A stretch of 64,000 nt of DNA, from positions 59,501 to 123,500 of the forward strand of contig CAJNDS010001046.1 of the NCBI GenBank assembly GCA_905221605.1, written 5' to 3'. Both the position numbers and the translations under genes were made by a program. The notes beneath the pieces were generated by a model, which searched no databases, was not told the origin of the DNA, and saw only the letters and a program-made list of their open reading frames with translations. Below, piece after piece: positions 1 through 9,674 of this stretch (position 1 is the first letter of the stretch; the number at the start of each line of letters is the position of its first letter). Source of the stretch: Symbiodinium natans. Taxonomy: Eukaryota > Sar > Dinophyceae > Suessiales > Symbiodiniaceae.

Positions 1-79
1 GCAAACAAAAGAATCAGCCCAAACACATACAAAGGACAACCTTTTTTGCACACTCCGGGGTTTAGGTAGACCCTAAACC

Positions 80-182
80 TTGGGATGTTTCCGTTGTACT
101 TACAGTCCTTAATAATAGGGATTCTAATAAGGGGCGCGATACTCCCTTGTAAGGACTGTTAGTATAAGGGGAAACATCCCAA
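80..182. repeat. Foldback (MITE-like) element, copy 1
   Basis: A near-palindrome. The left end TTGGGATGTTTCC...ACAGTCC is mirrored on the right by GGACTGT...GGAAACATCCCAA, giving terminal inverted repeats of about 29 bp around a short centre. It sits inside CCCTAAA-type sequence. Related copies are seen near 17,561, and partial ones near 15,665 and 21,375. It has no coding capacity, so it is probably a non-autonomous DNA element. Confidence 0.65.
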
Positions 183-218
183 CATAAACCCTAAACCATA
201 GACCCTAAACCCTAAACC

Positions 219-290
219 CTAAAAACCCCCAAGCAGTGAAGAACTCGCCAGCGCCACCAAGGTTACAGCGACCTGTCTTTGGCCGAGGGC
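219..290 (-). CDS. Terminal exon of duplicated gene region, copy 1 (unknown product)
   Basis: Read on the minus strand, an AG acceptor is followed by a frame beginning ALGQRQVAV that runs to a TAG stop. The paralogous sequence at 12,559-12,603 starts its similarity at the same AG|GCCCTCGG boundary and stops at TAA a few codons earlier. The shared boundary and frame are the evidence for an exon. The product is not recognised. Confidence 0.4.
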   Translation of the reverse strand, partial: ALGQRQVAVTLVALASSSLLGGF

Positions 291-978
291 CTCAGGCCGG
301 CAAGTGGTCGATGGCTTGTTTGGGCCTAGGGTTTAGGGTAGAGCGCTTGGGGTTCAGGGTTCAGGGTTCAGGGTTCAGGGTTCAGGGTTCAGGGTTTAGG
401 GTTTAGGGGTTCGTAAAGTTGGGGGTTTTGGGCGTTGTCGAGTTGGGGTCTTCAAAGAAAAAGATGTCCATTGGCTGCCAACGGGAACCGCAGCAGTACA
501 AGCCCGCAGGCCATCAATCCAACCAGCCCCTGAAATTGCAAATCCAAACAATCCCTTAAGCCCTCGAAGGTTTAGGGTTTAGGGCTTAGGGTTTAGTTTA
601 GGGTTTAGGGCTTAGGGTTTACCCCTTAACTCCCAAAGCCTGAATCCCTTAAAACCCCAAACCCTTCCTCGACCACCTCAAATCCCTTCCTGATCCCCCC
701 CACACACCCCCAAGAAGGCAACCTTCCCTCCCTAGCCTAGACCCCAAAACCCCAAACCCTAGACCCAAAACTTCGCTGGCAGGAGGGGAGAGGGGGGGGG
801 GTTCCGCAACCAACAAGCGTAAAAAAAAACTGAACACTAAACCCCTGTCAGTTTAAGGATGTCGCGTCTGGGCCCAGAAAGGTTTAGGGATTTAAGGTAT
901 TAGGGCTCACGATTTCGGGTACCCTGAACCCTAAACCCTAAACCCTAAAAAACCCTAAAAATCCCCAAATCCGAGTAC
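291..978. other. Intron-like repeat region
   Basis: Holds TTCAGGG and TTTAGGG runs near 350-410 and 570-620 and degenerate CCCTAAA units near 930-960. The stretch at about 480-560 has a clear counterpart near 12,740-12,830, so the duplication includes intron sequence. No convincing exon seen. Confidence 0.5.
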
Positions 979-1034
979 GATCCTAGTGGCCTCCACTTCG
1001 TCCGCTCCCATGGCTGTCCCAGTGACCGGGAAGC
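979..1034 (-). CDS. Exon of duplicated gene region, copy 1 (unknown product)
   Basis: 56-nt minus-strand exon with GCAG|G acceptor and ATC|GTAC donor. The frame reads FPVTGTAMGADEVEATRI. The paralogous exon at 13,374-13,429 has the same length and the same splice borders, and several of the differences are synonymous or conservative. The product is not recognised. Confidence 0.5.
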
Positions 1035-1318
1035 CTGCGTCCACACTTTAAGGTTGAGAGTTTTGGGTTTTGGGTATAGGGTTTAGGGGGGATTACGTTA
1101 GGGCTTTAGGATATAGGTTCTTCAGGGCTCATGAGGACGGAGGAGGAGATACAGGGCTTGACACCCCTCCAGCTTAAGGTTTTGATTCTTCCCCTGGGCT
1201 GCAAGAGCTGTAGCCCCAACCCCTAGCCTCTAAGCCTAAACCCTAAACCCCCCCCCCCCCCGCCAACAAAAACTAAAGAACCTAAACCTAAACCCTAAAC
1301 CTCCGTAAACCCACAAAC

Positions 1319-1372
1319 CCCAGAATGTAGCCGCGCAGCGCATGAAGGAGGTACCCAGAGAGCGGACGTAGC
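1319..1372 (-). CDS. Exon of duplicated gene region, copy 1 (unknown product)
   Basis: Minus-strand open segment after a GGCGCAG|G acceptor, reading YVRSLGTSFMRCAATFW. The paralogue at 13,987-14,044 differs by a 3-nt in-frame gap, as expected of coding sequence. The donor position is uncertain (a GT in the following G-run). Confidence 0.45.
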
Positions 1373-2318
1373 CTGCGCCAACGAACATGAGCGTTGGGGG
1401 TACCCCCCGTTAACCGCATGGGCTCTAACCTTTTTGAACACCCTGAAACCCCAAACCCTACATTTGCACATCTTAAGCCTTTTTGAACCGCCTAATCACC
1501 GGAGAGCTCGGACTCTGAAAAACGTGGACTTCCGAGGGAGATTAGGGTTTGGGGTTTGGGGCTTCCAGGTCAGGGGTAGGGTTTAGGGTTTAGGGTTCAG
1601 GGTTCAGGATTCAGGGTTTCGGGTTTCGGGTTTAGTTAGGGTTTACGGCCGGACCTTTTGTGCGATCGCGCCCTCCCCCGAACAATTATATGCCCTGCAC
1701 ACGGCTAACCCAGATTGTTGTCACGCTGCTTGGGGAATGTTTATATGTACATAGTGCCATGCAGTTCTGAAAATTATGGTTCTTGTTGCAGTAGCCTATA
1801 AGTATTGGGGCCGCCATAAAAGAGTACCCCCCCCCCCAAAGGGCTAGAATTGAGAGAAGTTGCTACATATGTATGCATGCATGTATTCGGTTTTCTGGCT
1901 ATACAAGGTGATACAAGGTTTCATGAGGTTCCATGTCGATATTGGGGAATCGGGGAATCAACGGCCTGGGGAAAGACCAAACCCTAAAGAAACCCCAACC
2001 CCTGTAGACCCTGGTTTGGGCTGTAGGGCTTAGGGGTTTATAAGGGGTTTAGTGTAAAGCATCAACTCTAAGGAGTAATCCCCTCAAATCCTGAACACGA
2101 ACCCCACCAATCAGACACTGGCTTGGGCTTTAGGGTTTAGGGTTTAGGGTTTAGGGTTTAGGGTTTAGGGTTTAGGGTTTAGGGTGATGGGTGATGGGTG
2201 ATAGGGTTTAGGGTTTAGGGTTTAGGGTTTAGGGTTTAGGGTTTAGGGTTTAGGGTTTCGGGATTAGAGTTTAGGGTTTAGGGTTTTAATGGTTTAAGGG
2301 TTTAGGGGTTTAGAGCCA
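1373..2318. other. Intron-like repeat region
   Basis: TTTAGGG/CCCTAAA units on both sides of an AT-richer middle (about 1680-1950), including an ATGTATGCATGCATG tract matched near 14,270-14,310 in the duplicate copy. No gene seen. Confidence 0.45.
2129..2260 (+). repeat. TTTAGGG telomere-type array
   Basis: About sixteen TTTAGGG heptamers, interrupted once by GATGGGT units near 2187-2202. It lies internal to gene-like sequence, so this is an interstitial array and not a chromosome end. Confidence 0.95.
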
Positions 2319-2411
2319 TTAATTGCGGGGTCCGGAGCCTCGCAGGCTCTCCTCCTCGCTCCTTGCCTCGGAGGCTGTCTCCAGGCGCATCATCGCTGGC
2401 GGCTCACTGGC
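2319..2411 (-). CDS. Exon of duplicated gene region, copy 1, possibly terminal (unknown product)
   Basis: Minus frame after AAG|GCC reads ASEPPAMMRLETASEARSEE and continues to a TAA stop at 2319. The paralogue at 14,663-14,755 keeps the frame and stops (TGA) at the corresponding point. The charged, helix-forming composition suggests a coiled-coil tail. It could instead splice out before the stop through a GC donor. Confidence 0.5.
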   Translation of the reverse strand, partial: ASEPPAMMRLETASEARSEEESLRGSGPRN

Positions 2412-2991
2412 CTTCGTTGGTAGGGTGTTTTTAGGGATAAACGAGCCGAAACCCTAAACCCTAAACCCTAAACCCTAAACCCTAAACCCTAAACCCTAAA
2501 CCCTCGGTGTTTCCAGCAGTTTCGGCACCCCGGGGTGCCTTGCTTCGGCTGTCTATTTGTCCATACTCCCCTTCAGAACCGTAATAAAAGTAAAATGTTT
2601 GATGTCCTCTTGGGTTTTTTATAAACAAAAACAAAGAAAAACAATTCCCAAGGGGGAGAATGTTGTCAGGGCAGGACCACAATCCCTCAACTCCAGATGT
2701 TGTGTGTGAGTCGAGTCGTCACTTCTTGTAGCACTTCTGGGAAGACTGTCGCCCAAATCCATCGATTTCGCCAACTTTTTTGCGAAGCACTCTAGATGGA
2801 GTGACCTGCTGTGCAAGGCAACGTGCAGACGGCAGCTTGAGGAAAACAAAAAGCTTTCTCGGAAAACCGCCTTGTCAAGACCCCATGCTTTTACAAATTC
2901 AACGAACGTTCCAAGGCGGCGAGAGGAGTACATGCACTCCATGGTTTACTCTTGAAGGCTAAACCCTTAATCCTGAACGCACAGCTCTAAC
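2412..2991. other. Intron-like region with a possible coding stretch
   Basis: Begins with a CCCTAAA array (2452-2503). An AT-rich stretch at 2560-2650 matches 14,510-14,605 of the duplicate copy. A minus-strand open frame over about 2700-2930 (containing KAWGLDKAVFRESF) has ordinary protein composition but no confirmed splice sites. Confidence 0.35.
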
Positions 2992-3045
2992 CCGCCGCCC
3001 GGTGGCAGAGCGTAGCTGCGCACCGATCACATCACTTGCTGGTGC
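2992..3045 (-). CDS. Exon of duplicated gene region, copy 1 (unknown product)
   Basis: CACAG|G acceptor, then a frame reading APASDVIGAQLRSATGRR and a GT donor. Conserved in the copy at 15,744-15,797. The product is not recognised. Confidence 0.45.
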
Positions 3046-3213
3046 CTGTGGCAATGTGGGGGCAAGGGTTGAGGGGATTCAGGTGTTGTTGGTTTAGGGG
3101 CTTAGAGATTTAGTTGTCGGGCTTTGGCGCTGGTTCCATGGTCTACTGGGGCTGCAAGTTCGTGACCGGCACCCGCGAATACACCCTCAAGATGAGGAAG
3201 GCGTGCTGCTCGC

Positions 3214-3266
3214 CTCGTCAATGAAGGTGCGGCTGTACACGAAGGTGACCTCCGTGCCTTCCATAC
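3214..3266 (-). CDS. Exon of duplicated gene region, copy 1 (unknown product)
   Basis: 53-nt minus exon, AG|GTATGG acceptor and a probable GC donor (GACGAG|GC). Frame reads MEGTEVTFVYSRTFIDE. The paralogous exon at 15,976-16,028 is also 53 nt with the same borders and reads MDGMEVTFVYRRTFIDE. The two copies diverge a few bases past the donor. Confidence 0.55.
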
Positions 3267-6001
3267 CTCTCACGCTTCGGATCATGTTCGGAATGCCGGG
3301 ATCGCACGGAACAATGAAACAGCGACGTGCTGCTAGCGAAGATGAGGACCCTGCAGAGTGCATAGTCTATACATTGTTTTGGTTTCTCAACCCCAGACCC
3401 CGCAATGGTAAAGGCCCAGCGCCCAGAACACTGCATCATCATCCGGACTTGGCCCTCACCCCGGGGGCACCGGTGAAGACAGCCATGGCTGATGGGAGAA
3501 AGGGGAGTCTCGAAGTTTCTGAGAGCCAAAAATTTATAATGCTCCCCAAGCGCGACATGCAGATTTTCGGGTTCCCTCGAGGCACTCGAGGCCCCATGGC
3601 ATTTCAAAGCGCCACTTGGCCAAAGCATGCGCAAACCATAACAAGGCCATCAGAATGCGACAGGCATCCTTCAAAAACAGCACACTGCACCTACGGGCTA
3701 TCGGCGGCTATCGTGTTCTGCTGGCGCAAGCCTCTTGAGGGTGCTGGAGCGACGACGGTGCGCCTCTTCGCCAGGAGCATGCGCGACCAAGAAGGCTACA
3801 AGAGCCGCCACCAAATGGGCCTTTCCCAACATAGGGGGTGCCCCATTTTCTACCCCCCAAAAAAATAGAATCCCTTAGAGGGACCCGCAACAAGGGTACC
3901 CGACTTTCCGAAACCCCCCAAAAATCCCGCGGCATCTGTGCCTAGGCGAGAGCCTGGCTTGGGCAATCCTGAATATCGAAAACCCCAATTAGGCTACCCC
4001 TAAACCCTAAACCCTAAACCCTAAACCCTAAACCCTAAACCCCATACCCATTCTCAGCAATCCCCAATGTGCTAATTCCGCTTTTTGCCACATTGGTCTG
4101 GAAATTCGAAGACCAGCGACGCCCACCTTGCTGAATACGGACTCTGCTCTACCTTGCACACCCTGAGTTTCAGTTGCGGCTCAGGGTGCAGGGCAGAGAT
4201 GTCAAGCTGGGCGCGACCTGAATCCAATTCAACGATTATAAAGCACCCACAGCGCTTGGCCGCAGGTTGCAGCACTGCAAAAAGGCTGCAGTGCACTCTG
4301 TAGCAGCTCAGACAGGCTTGTGGAATCTTGGGCAAGCCAGATGTCGGAACGCCTAGGAGAGTCTAGGAGTATGCTGTTAGGGTCTTTTTTTTGGGGGGGG
4401 AGGGGGGGGAGGGGGGAGATCGGCTTTGTACCGATCGTGGGCTCACGCGGCGAGTGCGCATTTGGAGCTTGCCAACAAATCTCATATGGGGGCCCGCCGC
4501 GCACATTGGCGCCAGAAATCAGAAACTCAGAAGGTTTGAGCTTTAAACAGCTCCCTCGTGGCCTCCAAAGAGTACCATGGTGCGGATAACTTCAACAGCT
4601 CCGGCTGCTCTCGGAGTCCCGCTCAAAAACTACGATTTTCCTGAAGAACCCCCACAAAAAATATCTACAACATGAATCCTTATATCGCCCTTCTAAGGAA
4701 GAACATGTCTTACTTTGTGGCGGGGGGGGGGGTTCTTAGGCAAATAGTAGAACAGTATTGCGCAAGCGCCGGCCATCAGCATGAACTCATGGCACCAGGC
4801 ACAGCGTGCATATATGGACTCGGACATGTTACATCGCTCGATAGCCTCAACCCTTTTCGCTGCGCACCTCTCCTGCCCAAAAAACAGAAGTCCACCCAAA
4901 ACCCAAACGTGCCCAGAAGCAGCTGCCATCGGAAAATATGCTGCGGGAGAAGAGCAGTATGAAAGGGATGAGGATACATGGGCTACGAAAACCATCGCGT
5001 TGGCCCGAAGTTTGTTTCAGGCTCAGACGACGTCTAGGAAACCCTAAGGCCTCCAGTTAAACTCCAAAAAGTTGGAACATCCTTCTCCCCATACCCCAAA
5101 AGGTATACGAACGGGAATCCCGGCTCTAGTCATCCTTAAACCATCTTCCAACTTTCGGGAGTTTACTGGAGCCCTCAACAGCAGACCAGGGAAGCTTGGC
5201 GCGAGCTTCGCAACAGCTTTGGTCACCTCGAGGAAGACGAGTGCTTGTACCATGTGCATGCTTCTGCGCAGCAAGCATCAGAAAACTTAGGGCATGGGGA
5301 TCTGGGCTCCATCTTCTGGGCTTCAGGGTTCGCATTCTCTCTGACATGAAGGCACGGGTGACAGAATTAAAGACTCATGTCAGGAGAAGCAGGCCTGAAG
5401 CAAGAGGCACTGAAGGGGTTTGGGTTTCACTAGGTGCTTAACGGCTGCTAGCATGTTAAGATGGATTGTAGCACCTGAAATCCTTTGAAGCCTCTGATTG
5501 AAATGACCCCCGAACCAGCTGCACCCAAGGCACGTTGCTTGCGCAAGGAAAGCCACTCTGGAACCAGAGTAGATCAAGAGTTTCTCCCACACACCAAAGC
5601 CGGCCGAACCTACAAGGAAGCAAAAGGGTCCAATGACCTGCACTGTGCAAACAAAAAGAACGCTGCTGGCGAACGCTTCCTAGACCCTGCATCCCCCCGA
5701 GCAAGCCCTAAAACCGCTCGGGTCAGCCGGAGCTTTGAGCAACACTTGCTCTGAACAGGGAGTTCTGAGGGACAGTCGGCAGAATAGACTCAACTGCAGC
5801 ATAAGGTACTCTATCAACTAGTCTGGAACCTGCTTCTCGGGAAAGTCGGTTCAAGGGGTAGGAGGAGCTCTCATGACCAAGACGAGTAACCCCCTATTAT
5901 AATAACGCACCCTTCTTGGGTTGGCCACTCTTTGGGGAACCCAGAACCCCCAAAAAATTGCGAAAGGCACCACTGGGCTACCAAGTGGAGGGAGTGCTTA
6001 C
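3267..6001. other. Long repeat-poor region, probably intronic
   Basis: About 2.7 kb with few heptamers. 3380-3750 is homologous to 16,140-16,520, so it belongs to the duplication. Open frames on both strands at 4085-4335 and 5126-5754 overlap each other and lack convincing splice sites; I could not assign any as a gene. A CCCTAAA array lies at 3998-4040. Confidence 0.4.
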
Positions 6002-6033
6002 GTCGCGCTCGGCGAGGGCTCCGAGAGTTCTGT
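6002..6033 (-). CDS. Short candidate exon (unknown product)
   Basis: 32-nt minus-strand segment between an AACAG acceptor and a consensus GTAAGC donor, with frame TELSEPSPSA. Flanked on the plus-strand right by TTTAGGG. The strong donor is the main support. Confidence 0.4.
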
Positions 6034-6378
6034 CTGTTTTCAGGTTTAGGGTTTAGGGTTTAGGGCTTAGGGCTTAGGGCTTAGGGTTTAGGGTTTAGGG
6101 TTTACGGTTTAGGGTTTTGGGGGGGCCAAAAGAACCATCATCTTGAGAAACTGACCCCTTATTACTGTTGTACAATGGAGCGTACAGCAACACATCGAGG
6201 GTGTTCACCCCAGACCACTTTGGCATCTTGATCCCAGACGCTCAAGCCCTAAACCCTCTATCCTCGGCTTCTTAAACCCTCAGCCCCTAAAGCCCTCAAC
6301 CCCTGAACCCGTAAACCCCTAAACCCTAATTAAACCCTAAACCCTAAACCCGAATCTCGCTGAAGAGTGGCTAAAACT

Positions 6379-6428
6379 TCAAGCAGCACCAGCCATCACT
6401 TCGAGGTCATCCGTGAGCTTCTCGAGGC
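6379..6428 (-). CDS. Candidate exon (unknown product)
   Basis: After CACGAG|G the minus frame reads GLEKLTDDLEVMAGAA and meets a TGA. A GT donor inside (GGCTG|GTGCTG) would allow it to continue instead. The opposite strand is also open, so strand is inferred from composition and neighbours. Confidence 0.35.
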
Positions 6429-6463
6429 CTCGTGGGCAGCTGACCGTCCCGGTTCCCCCAAGC

Positions 6464-6549
6464 GTTTAGGGTTTAGGGTTTAGGGTTTAGGGTTTAGGGT
6501 TTAGGGTTTAGGGTTTAGGGTTTAGGGTTTAGGGTTTAGGGTTTAGGGT
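6464..6549 (+). repeat. TTTAGGG telomere-type array
   Basis: Twelve uninterrupted TTTAGGG heptamers immediately to the right of the 6379-6428 exon candidate. Confidence 0.95.
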
Positions 6550-7137
6550 TTGTACCCGGAAGTAGCAAAGATCATTGCTCTGGTCCCTTGCGCATCTCTG
6601 AGTACCTCAACAAGAACATGGACCCCTCTTGAGGCTCCGAGTGTACTGCGTTCTGTGAGGTGGCTCAGGGTTCAGGGTTCAGGGTTTATGGTTTAGGGTT
6701 CAGGGTTCAGGGTTCAGGGTAGTTTAGGGTTTCGGCCCCAAGCCCTGAACCCTGCAATCCTGAAGCGCTTATTCTGCACGCTGGCCTTGTAGGACCTTCA
6801 GGACCTGCTAAGCTTTGCAATTTTCCATCTTTCGTACCGTTCGTTGCTTGCGGTATATAGGGTCTAAGGTTTCAGCGTTTAGAAGGTGTAGGGTTCAGGG
6901 TTTGAGGTTTAGGTCTAGGATCTAGTGTGTAGAATGGCTAGAACCTTTAGAATATCTGAGGGCTTACAGTGTACAAGGCTTTGAAGGTCGTAGGGGTTTG
7001 GGGGGCTTAGGGTTTAGGGGGCGTTCAGGGTTTGGGGGCTTGAGGGTGCCCAGGATTATATGATTCAGCGTGTAAAGTTTGGGGAGGCCCTAAACCCTAA
7101 ACCCTAAACCCTAAACCCTAAACCCTAAACCCTGAAC
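6550..7137. other. Intron-like repeat region
   Basis: Mixed TTCAGGG/TTTAGGG units at 6665-6730, degenerate AT-richer sequence at 6840-7080 and a CCCTAAA array at 7090-7130. A short plus-strand frame near 6570-6634 (SGPLRISEYLNKNMDPS, then stop) was seen but is not supported by its context. Confidence 0.4.
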
Positions 7138-7197
7138 CCCAGGACTTGCGACAGAGCTGCATGCCGCCATCAATGTTCCGAAGTCGCTTCGGGATGC
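7138..7197 (-). CDS. Candidate exon (unknown product)
   Basis: 60-nt minus exon: GGCGCAG|G acceptor, GG|GTTCAGG donor, frame reading IPKRLRNIDGGMQLCRKS. CCCTAAA array to the left and TTTAGGG to the right on the plus strand, the usual exon bracket of this window. Confidence 0.5.
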
Positions 7198-7264
7198 CTG
7201 CGCCGGATAAGAGGGCAAAAATTGTCTGGGGTTTAGGGTTTAGGGTTTGGGATTTAGGTTATAA

Positions 7265-7400
7265 AGGCCGGTGGCCTCTTTATCTGTTACCCTTATACCT
7301 TAGGATTTAGGGCTTTTAGGGCTTAATTTAGCCCCTAGATACCCAAATAAGAACCCCCATACAAAACAGAAACCCTAACTAAAGAGACCACCAGCCAATA
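7265..7400. repeat. Second foldback repeat family, copy 1
   Basis: Ends GGCCGGTGGCCTCTTT...CTGTT and AACAG...AAAGAGACCACCAGCC are inverted relative to each other. The interior (CCCTTATACCTT, TAGCCCCTAGATACCC) recurs at 36,694-36,805. Confidence 0.5.
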
Positions 7401-7622
7401 TAAGGTTAAGGGTTTAGGGTTTAGGTTTGGGGTTTAGGGTTTAGGGTTTAGGGTTGAGGAAATTGCACCAACTCTGATCTCTTTTCTGCCTGCTGTGACC
7501 CCTTGTGTGAGGGGCCAAGATAGGCCAGGCTCTTCTGAAATCGGTTTGGGGGCTAGGGGTTAGGGTTTAGGGTTTTCAGTAGACGCAGAGAGGCAAAAGG
7601 ATTTACGTTGGAGCGACTTGAA

Positions 7623-7648
7623 CCGTAGCCATTTCGTAGCCATTTTGG
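7623..7648 (+). other. Tandem truncated dinoflagellate spliced-leader relict
   Basis: The sequence CCGTAGCCATTT is followed directly by CGTAGCCATTTTGG. Both are exact pieces of the 22-nt DinoSL, which has a CCGTAGCC start and a CATTTTGGCTCAAG end. Tandem partial SLs are the known footprint of trans-spliced mRNAs that were retroposed and re-trans-spliced. The second copy is cut off at TTTTGG and runs straight into TTTAGGG repeats. Confidence 0.8.
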
Positions 7649-7784
7649 GGTTTAGGGTTTCAGGGTGCTTCTTCTCTTTTTGGGTTATAGGACGGGGGGG
7701 GGTTAGGGTAGGGCTTCGATGCCTAAAACCTGAACCCTAAACCCTAAACCCTAAACCCTAAAACCCTAAACCCTAAAGAGTAGT

Positions 7785-7880
7785 TTAGCCATACACTGCG
7801 TGAAGTCCACAAGGCCCCTGATGGAAAGCCTTGGCGACGGCGAGAAGGGCAAGCTGGTGGAACTGCATGCGGGCCAACAC
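7785..7880 (-). CDS. Candidate exon, possibly terminal (unknown product)
   Basis: GAAGCAG|G acceptor, frame reading VLARMQFHQLALLAVAKAF and on to HAVYG and a TAA at 7785. It is bracketed by CCCTAAA (left) and TTTGGGG/TTTAGGG (right). The plus strand is open too, but the minus frame fits the neighbouring exons. Confidence 0.45.
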   Translation of the reverse strand: MLARMQFHQLALLAVAKAFHQGPCGLHAVYG

Positions 7881-8797
7881 CTGCTTCTGGGGTTTGGGGT
7901 TTGGGGTTTGGGGTTTGGGGTTTGGGGTTTAGGGTTTAGGGTTTAGGGTGTGGAAAGAGTCGGAGACTAGTTCCTCAACCTGACTTTGTGTCCGAGACAG
8001 AATGACATGCAAGTGTGCTTCAGACCCAGATCTTGCGGCTATAGGGCCCTAAACCCGAAGCCCGAAACTGCTCACGCCTTACAACCTCCCCGGGACTCCC
8101 CGTAGATTTCTCAGGCGAATGTTGGCATGCCAGGTCTGCAATCAGCAGCAGCAGAAAGGGTGTGCAAGCAAAAGGGTTTAGGGGTTGTTGAGGCGGCCCG
8201 TGGTACTTACCCTAAACCCTAAACCCTAAACCGAAAACCCCAAAACGACTCTCAACACCAGCAGACTGGGTAGCATTAGCGAGTAGGGTGCCGGGTTGGG
8301 ACCCCCCATGCAGAGCCACTGGGTTGCTCCCAAGCAACTCTCTCCAGACGACGCTGCATGGCCTGGGAAACCACTTCCTGCTGAGGGACGTTGGATTTGT
8401 AAAATTTCGGGCTCGGCGTTGGGGTGAGAAGCAGCTGCTGGGGCGGGAGAGGGGCGGTGCACTGAGGGCGCATGTTGGTGTAGCAGGGTCTGCTTCTAGG
8501 AGTGCTTCACCCTCCAGGCCAATGCTACTACCACAAGGTTGAAAGATTCGGTGAAGCAGTGAAGCCCTTACCCCGAAGACCCACCCCGCACCAAAACGGA
8601 GGGCCCTAAACCCGAAGCCCTAAACCCTAAACCCTAAAACCTAAACCCTAAACCCTAAACCCTAAAAACCCAAAACCCAAAACCCTAAACCCTAAACCCT
8701 AAACCCTAAACCCTAAACCCTAAACCCTGAACCCTGAACCCTGAACCCTGAACCCTGCCTGAACCCTAAACCCCGAAGCCCGACACGACACGCTTTC
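7881..8797. other. Intron-like region
   Basis: TTTGGGG/TTTAGGG array at 7890-7950, repeat-poor middle (7950-8560) with overlapping open frames on both strands, and a long CCCTAAA/CCCTGAA array at 8603-8760. No exon assigned. Confidence 0.4.
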
Positions 8798-8860
8798 TCA
8801 GGCCCTGTCCTCAGTCTCCGGGTGGAACCGGGCCTGCAGATGCAGCGTTTCCACCGAGGT
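8798..8860 (-). CDS. Candidate exon (unknown product)
   Basis: Minus frame SVETLHLQARFHPETEDRA, then TGA. An internal CTGCAG|G acceptor at 8833 would start the exon at ARFHPETED. CCCTGAA/CCCTAAA repeats lie to the left and TTTAGGG to the right. Confidence 0.4.
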   Translation of the reverse strand, partial: TSVETLHLQARFHPETEDRA

Positions 8861-9155
8861 GTAGGGTTTAGGGTTTAGGGTTTAGGGTTTAGGGTTTGGG
8901 GTTTAGGGTTTAGGGTTTAGGGTTTGGGGTTTAGGGTTTGGGGCTGAGGGTGTTGCACGGGTCGGCTGAACGCAATAGTATGCAGACATGCCCACCCCAA
9001 GGCCACCCTATCACAACTCAAACCGAAACCAAGCCGGAGCCAGCCGAACGAGGGTACAGGGTAGGGTTTGTGGTTTAGGAATCAGCGCCTCAAGACTCCT
9101 TTGCATGGGCTTGTCTAAACCCTAATCCCAAACACCCTTGCAAAACCCCCAAAAC

Positions 9156-9234
9156 CCTAGCAAGTATCGGGCACTCCCCTGCCTCGTCGGCCACAAGATC
9201 CAGAACGTCCTTTGCCAGAGGAAGGAAGCCATTC
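9156..9234 (-). CDS. Candidate exon (unknown product)
   Basis: 79-nt minus exon: CTGAG|G acceptor, CTAGG|GTTTTGG donor, frame NGFLPLAKDVLDLVADEAGE. The composition resembles a helical repeat protein, but one exon is too little to name a family. Confidence 0.5.
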
Positions 9235-9560
9235 CTCAGAGCTTGGGCTTTGGCCTTCTCTCTCTGGGCTCGGGGTTGGCTTGGGGTTTGGGGTTTGAAG
9301 CTTGGGGTTTAGGGTTTAGGGTTCCCGAAACCCTAACCTTAAGGTTTCTAGAGTTTGGGGCGCGGGGAAAACAAGACTTAGAGTCGGGCTAGGTGTGAAG
9401 GACTGAAGGGCACAGGTGGTAGCGTAGCAACTACTGTCTAGAGGAACCCTAAACCCTAAGCCCAAGAAACCCTAAACCCCAAACCCCAAACCCTAAACCC
9501 TAATAGCGCTCAGTAGCCTACTTAAAGGTTCATACATACATGTCTACTTTGGTTTAGGGC
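9235..9560. other. Intron-like repeat region
   Basis: TTTGGGG/TTTAGGG units at 9275-9325 and CCCTAAA units at 9445-9505. No gene seen. Confidence 0.45.
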
Positions 9561-9674
9561 TTGCTGTAATAGGTCGTAGATGCTGCGAAGGTTCAGCTCT
9601 AGAACAAGCTCGAAAGCTTCGTGAGGTGCGAAGAGCAGCTCTGGCCCGATTGCGGAAGGCCATCTCATACCTTT
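9561..9674 (-). CDS. Candidate exon (unknown product)
   Basis: Minus frame with excellent protein character, e.g. ELLFAPHEAFELVLELNL and SIYDLLQQ, ending at a possible GC donor in CAA|GCCCTAAAC. The acceptor is near ATGAG at 9675. Function unknown. Confidence 0.5.
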
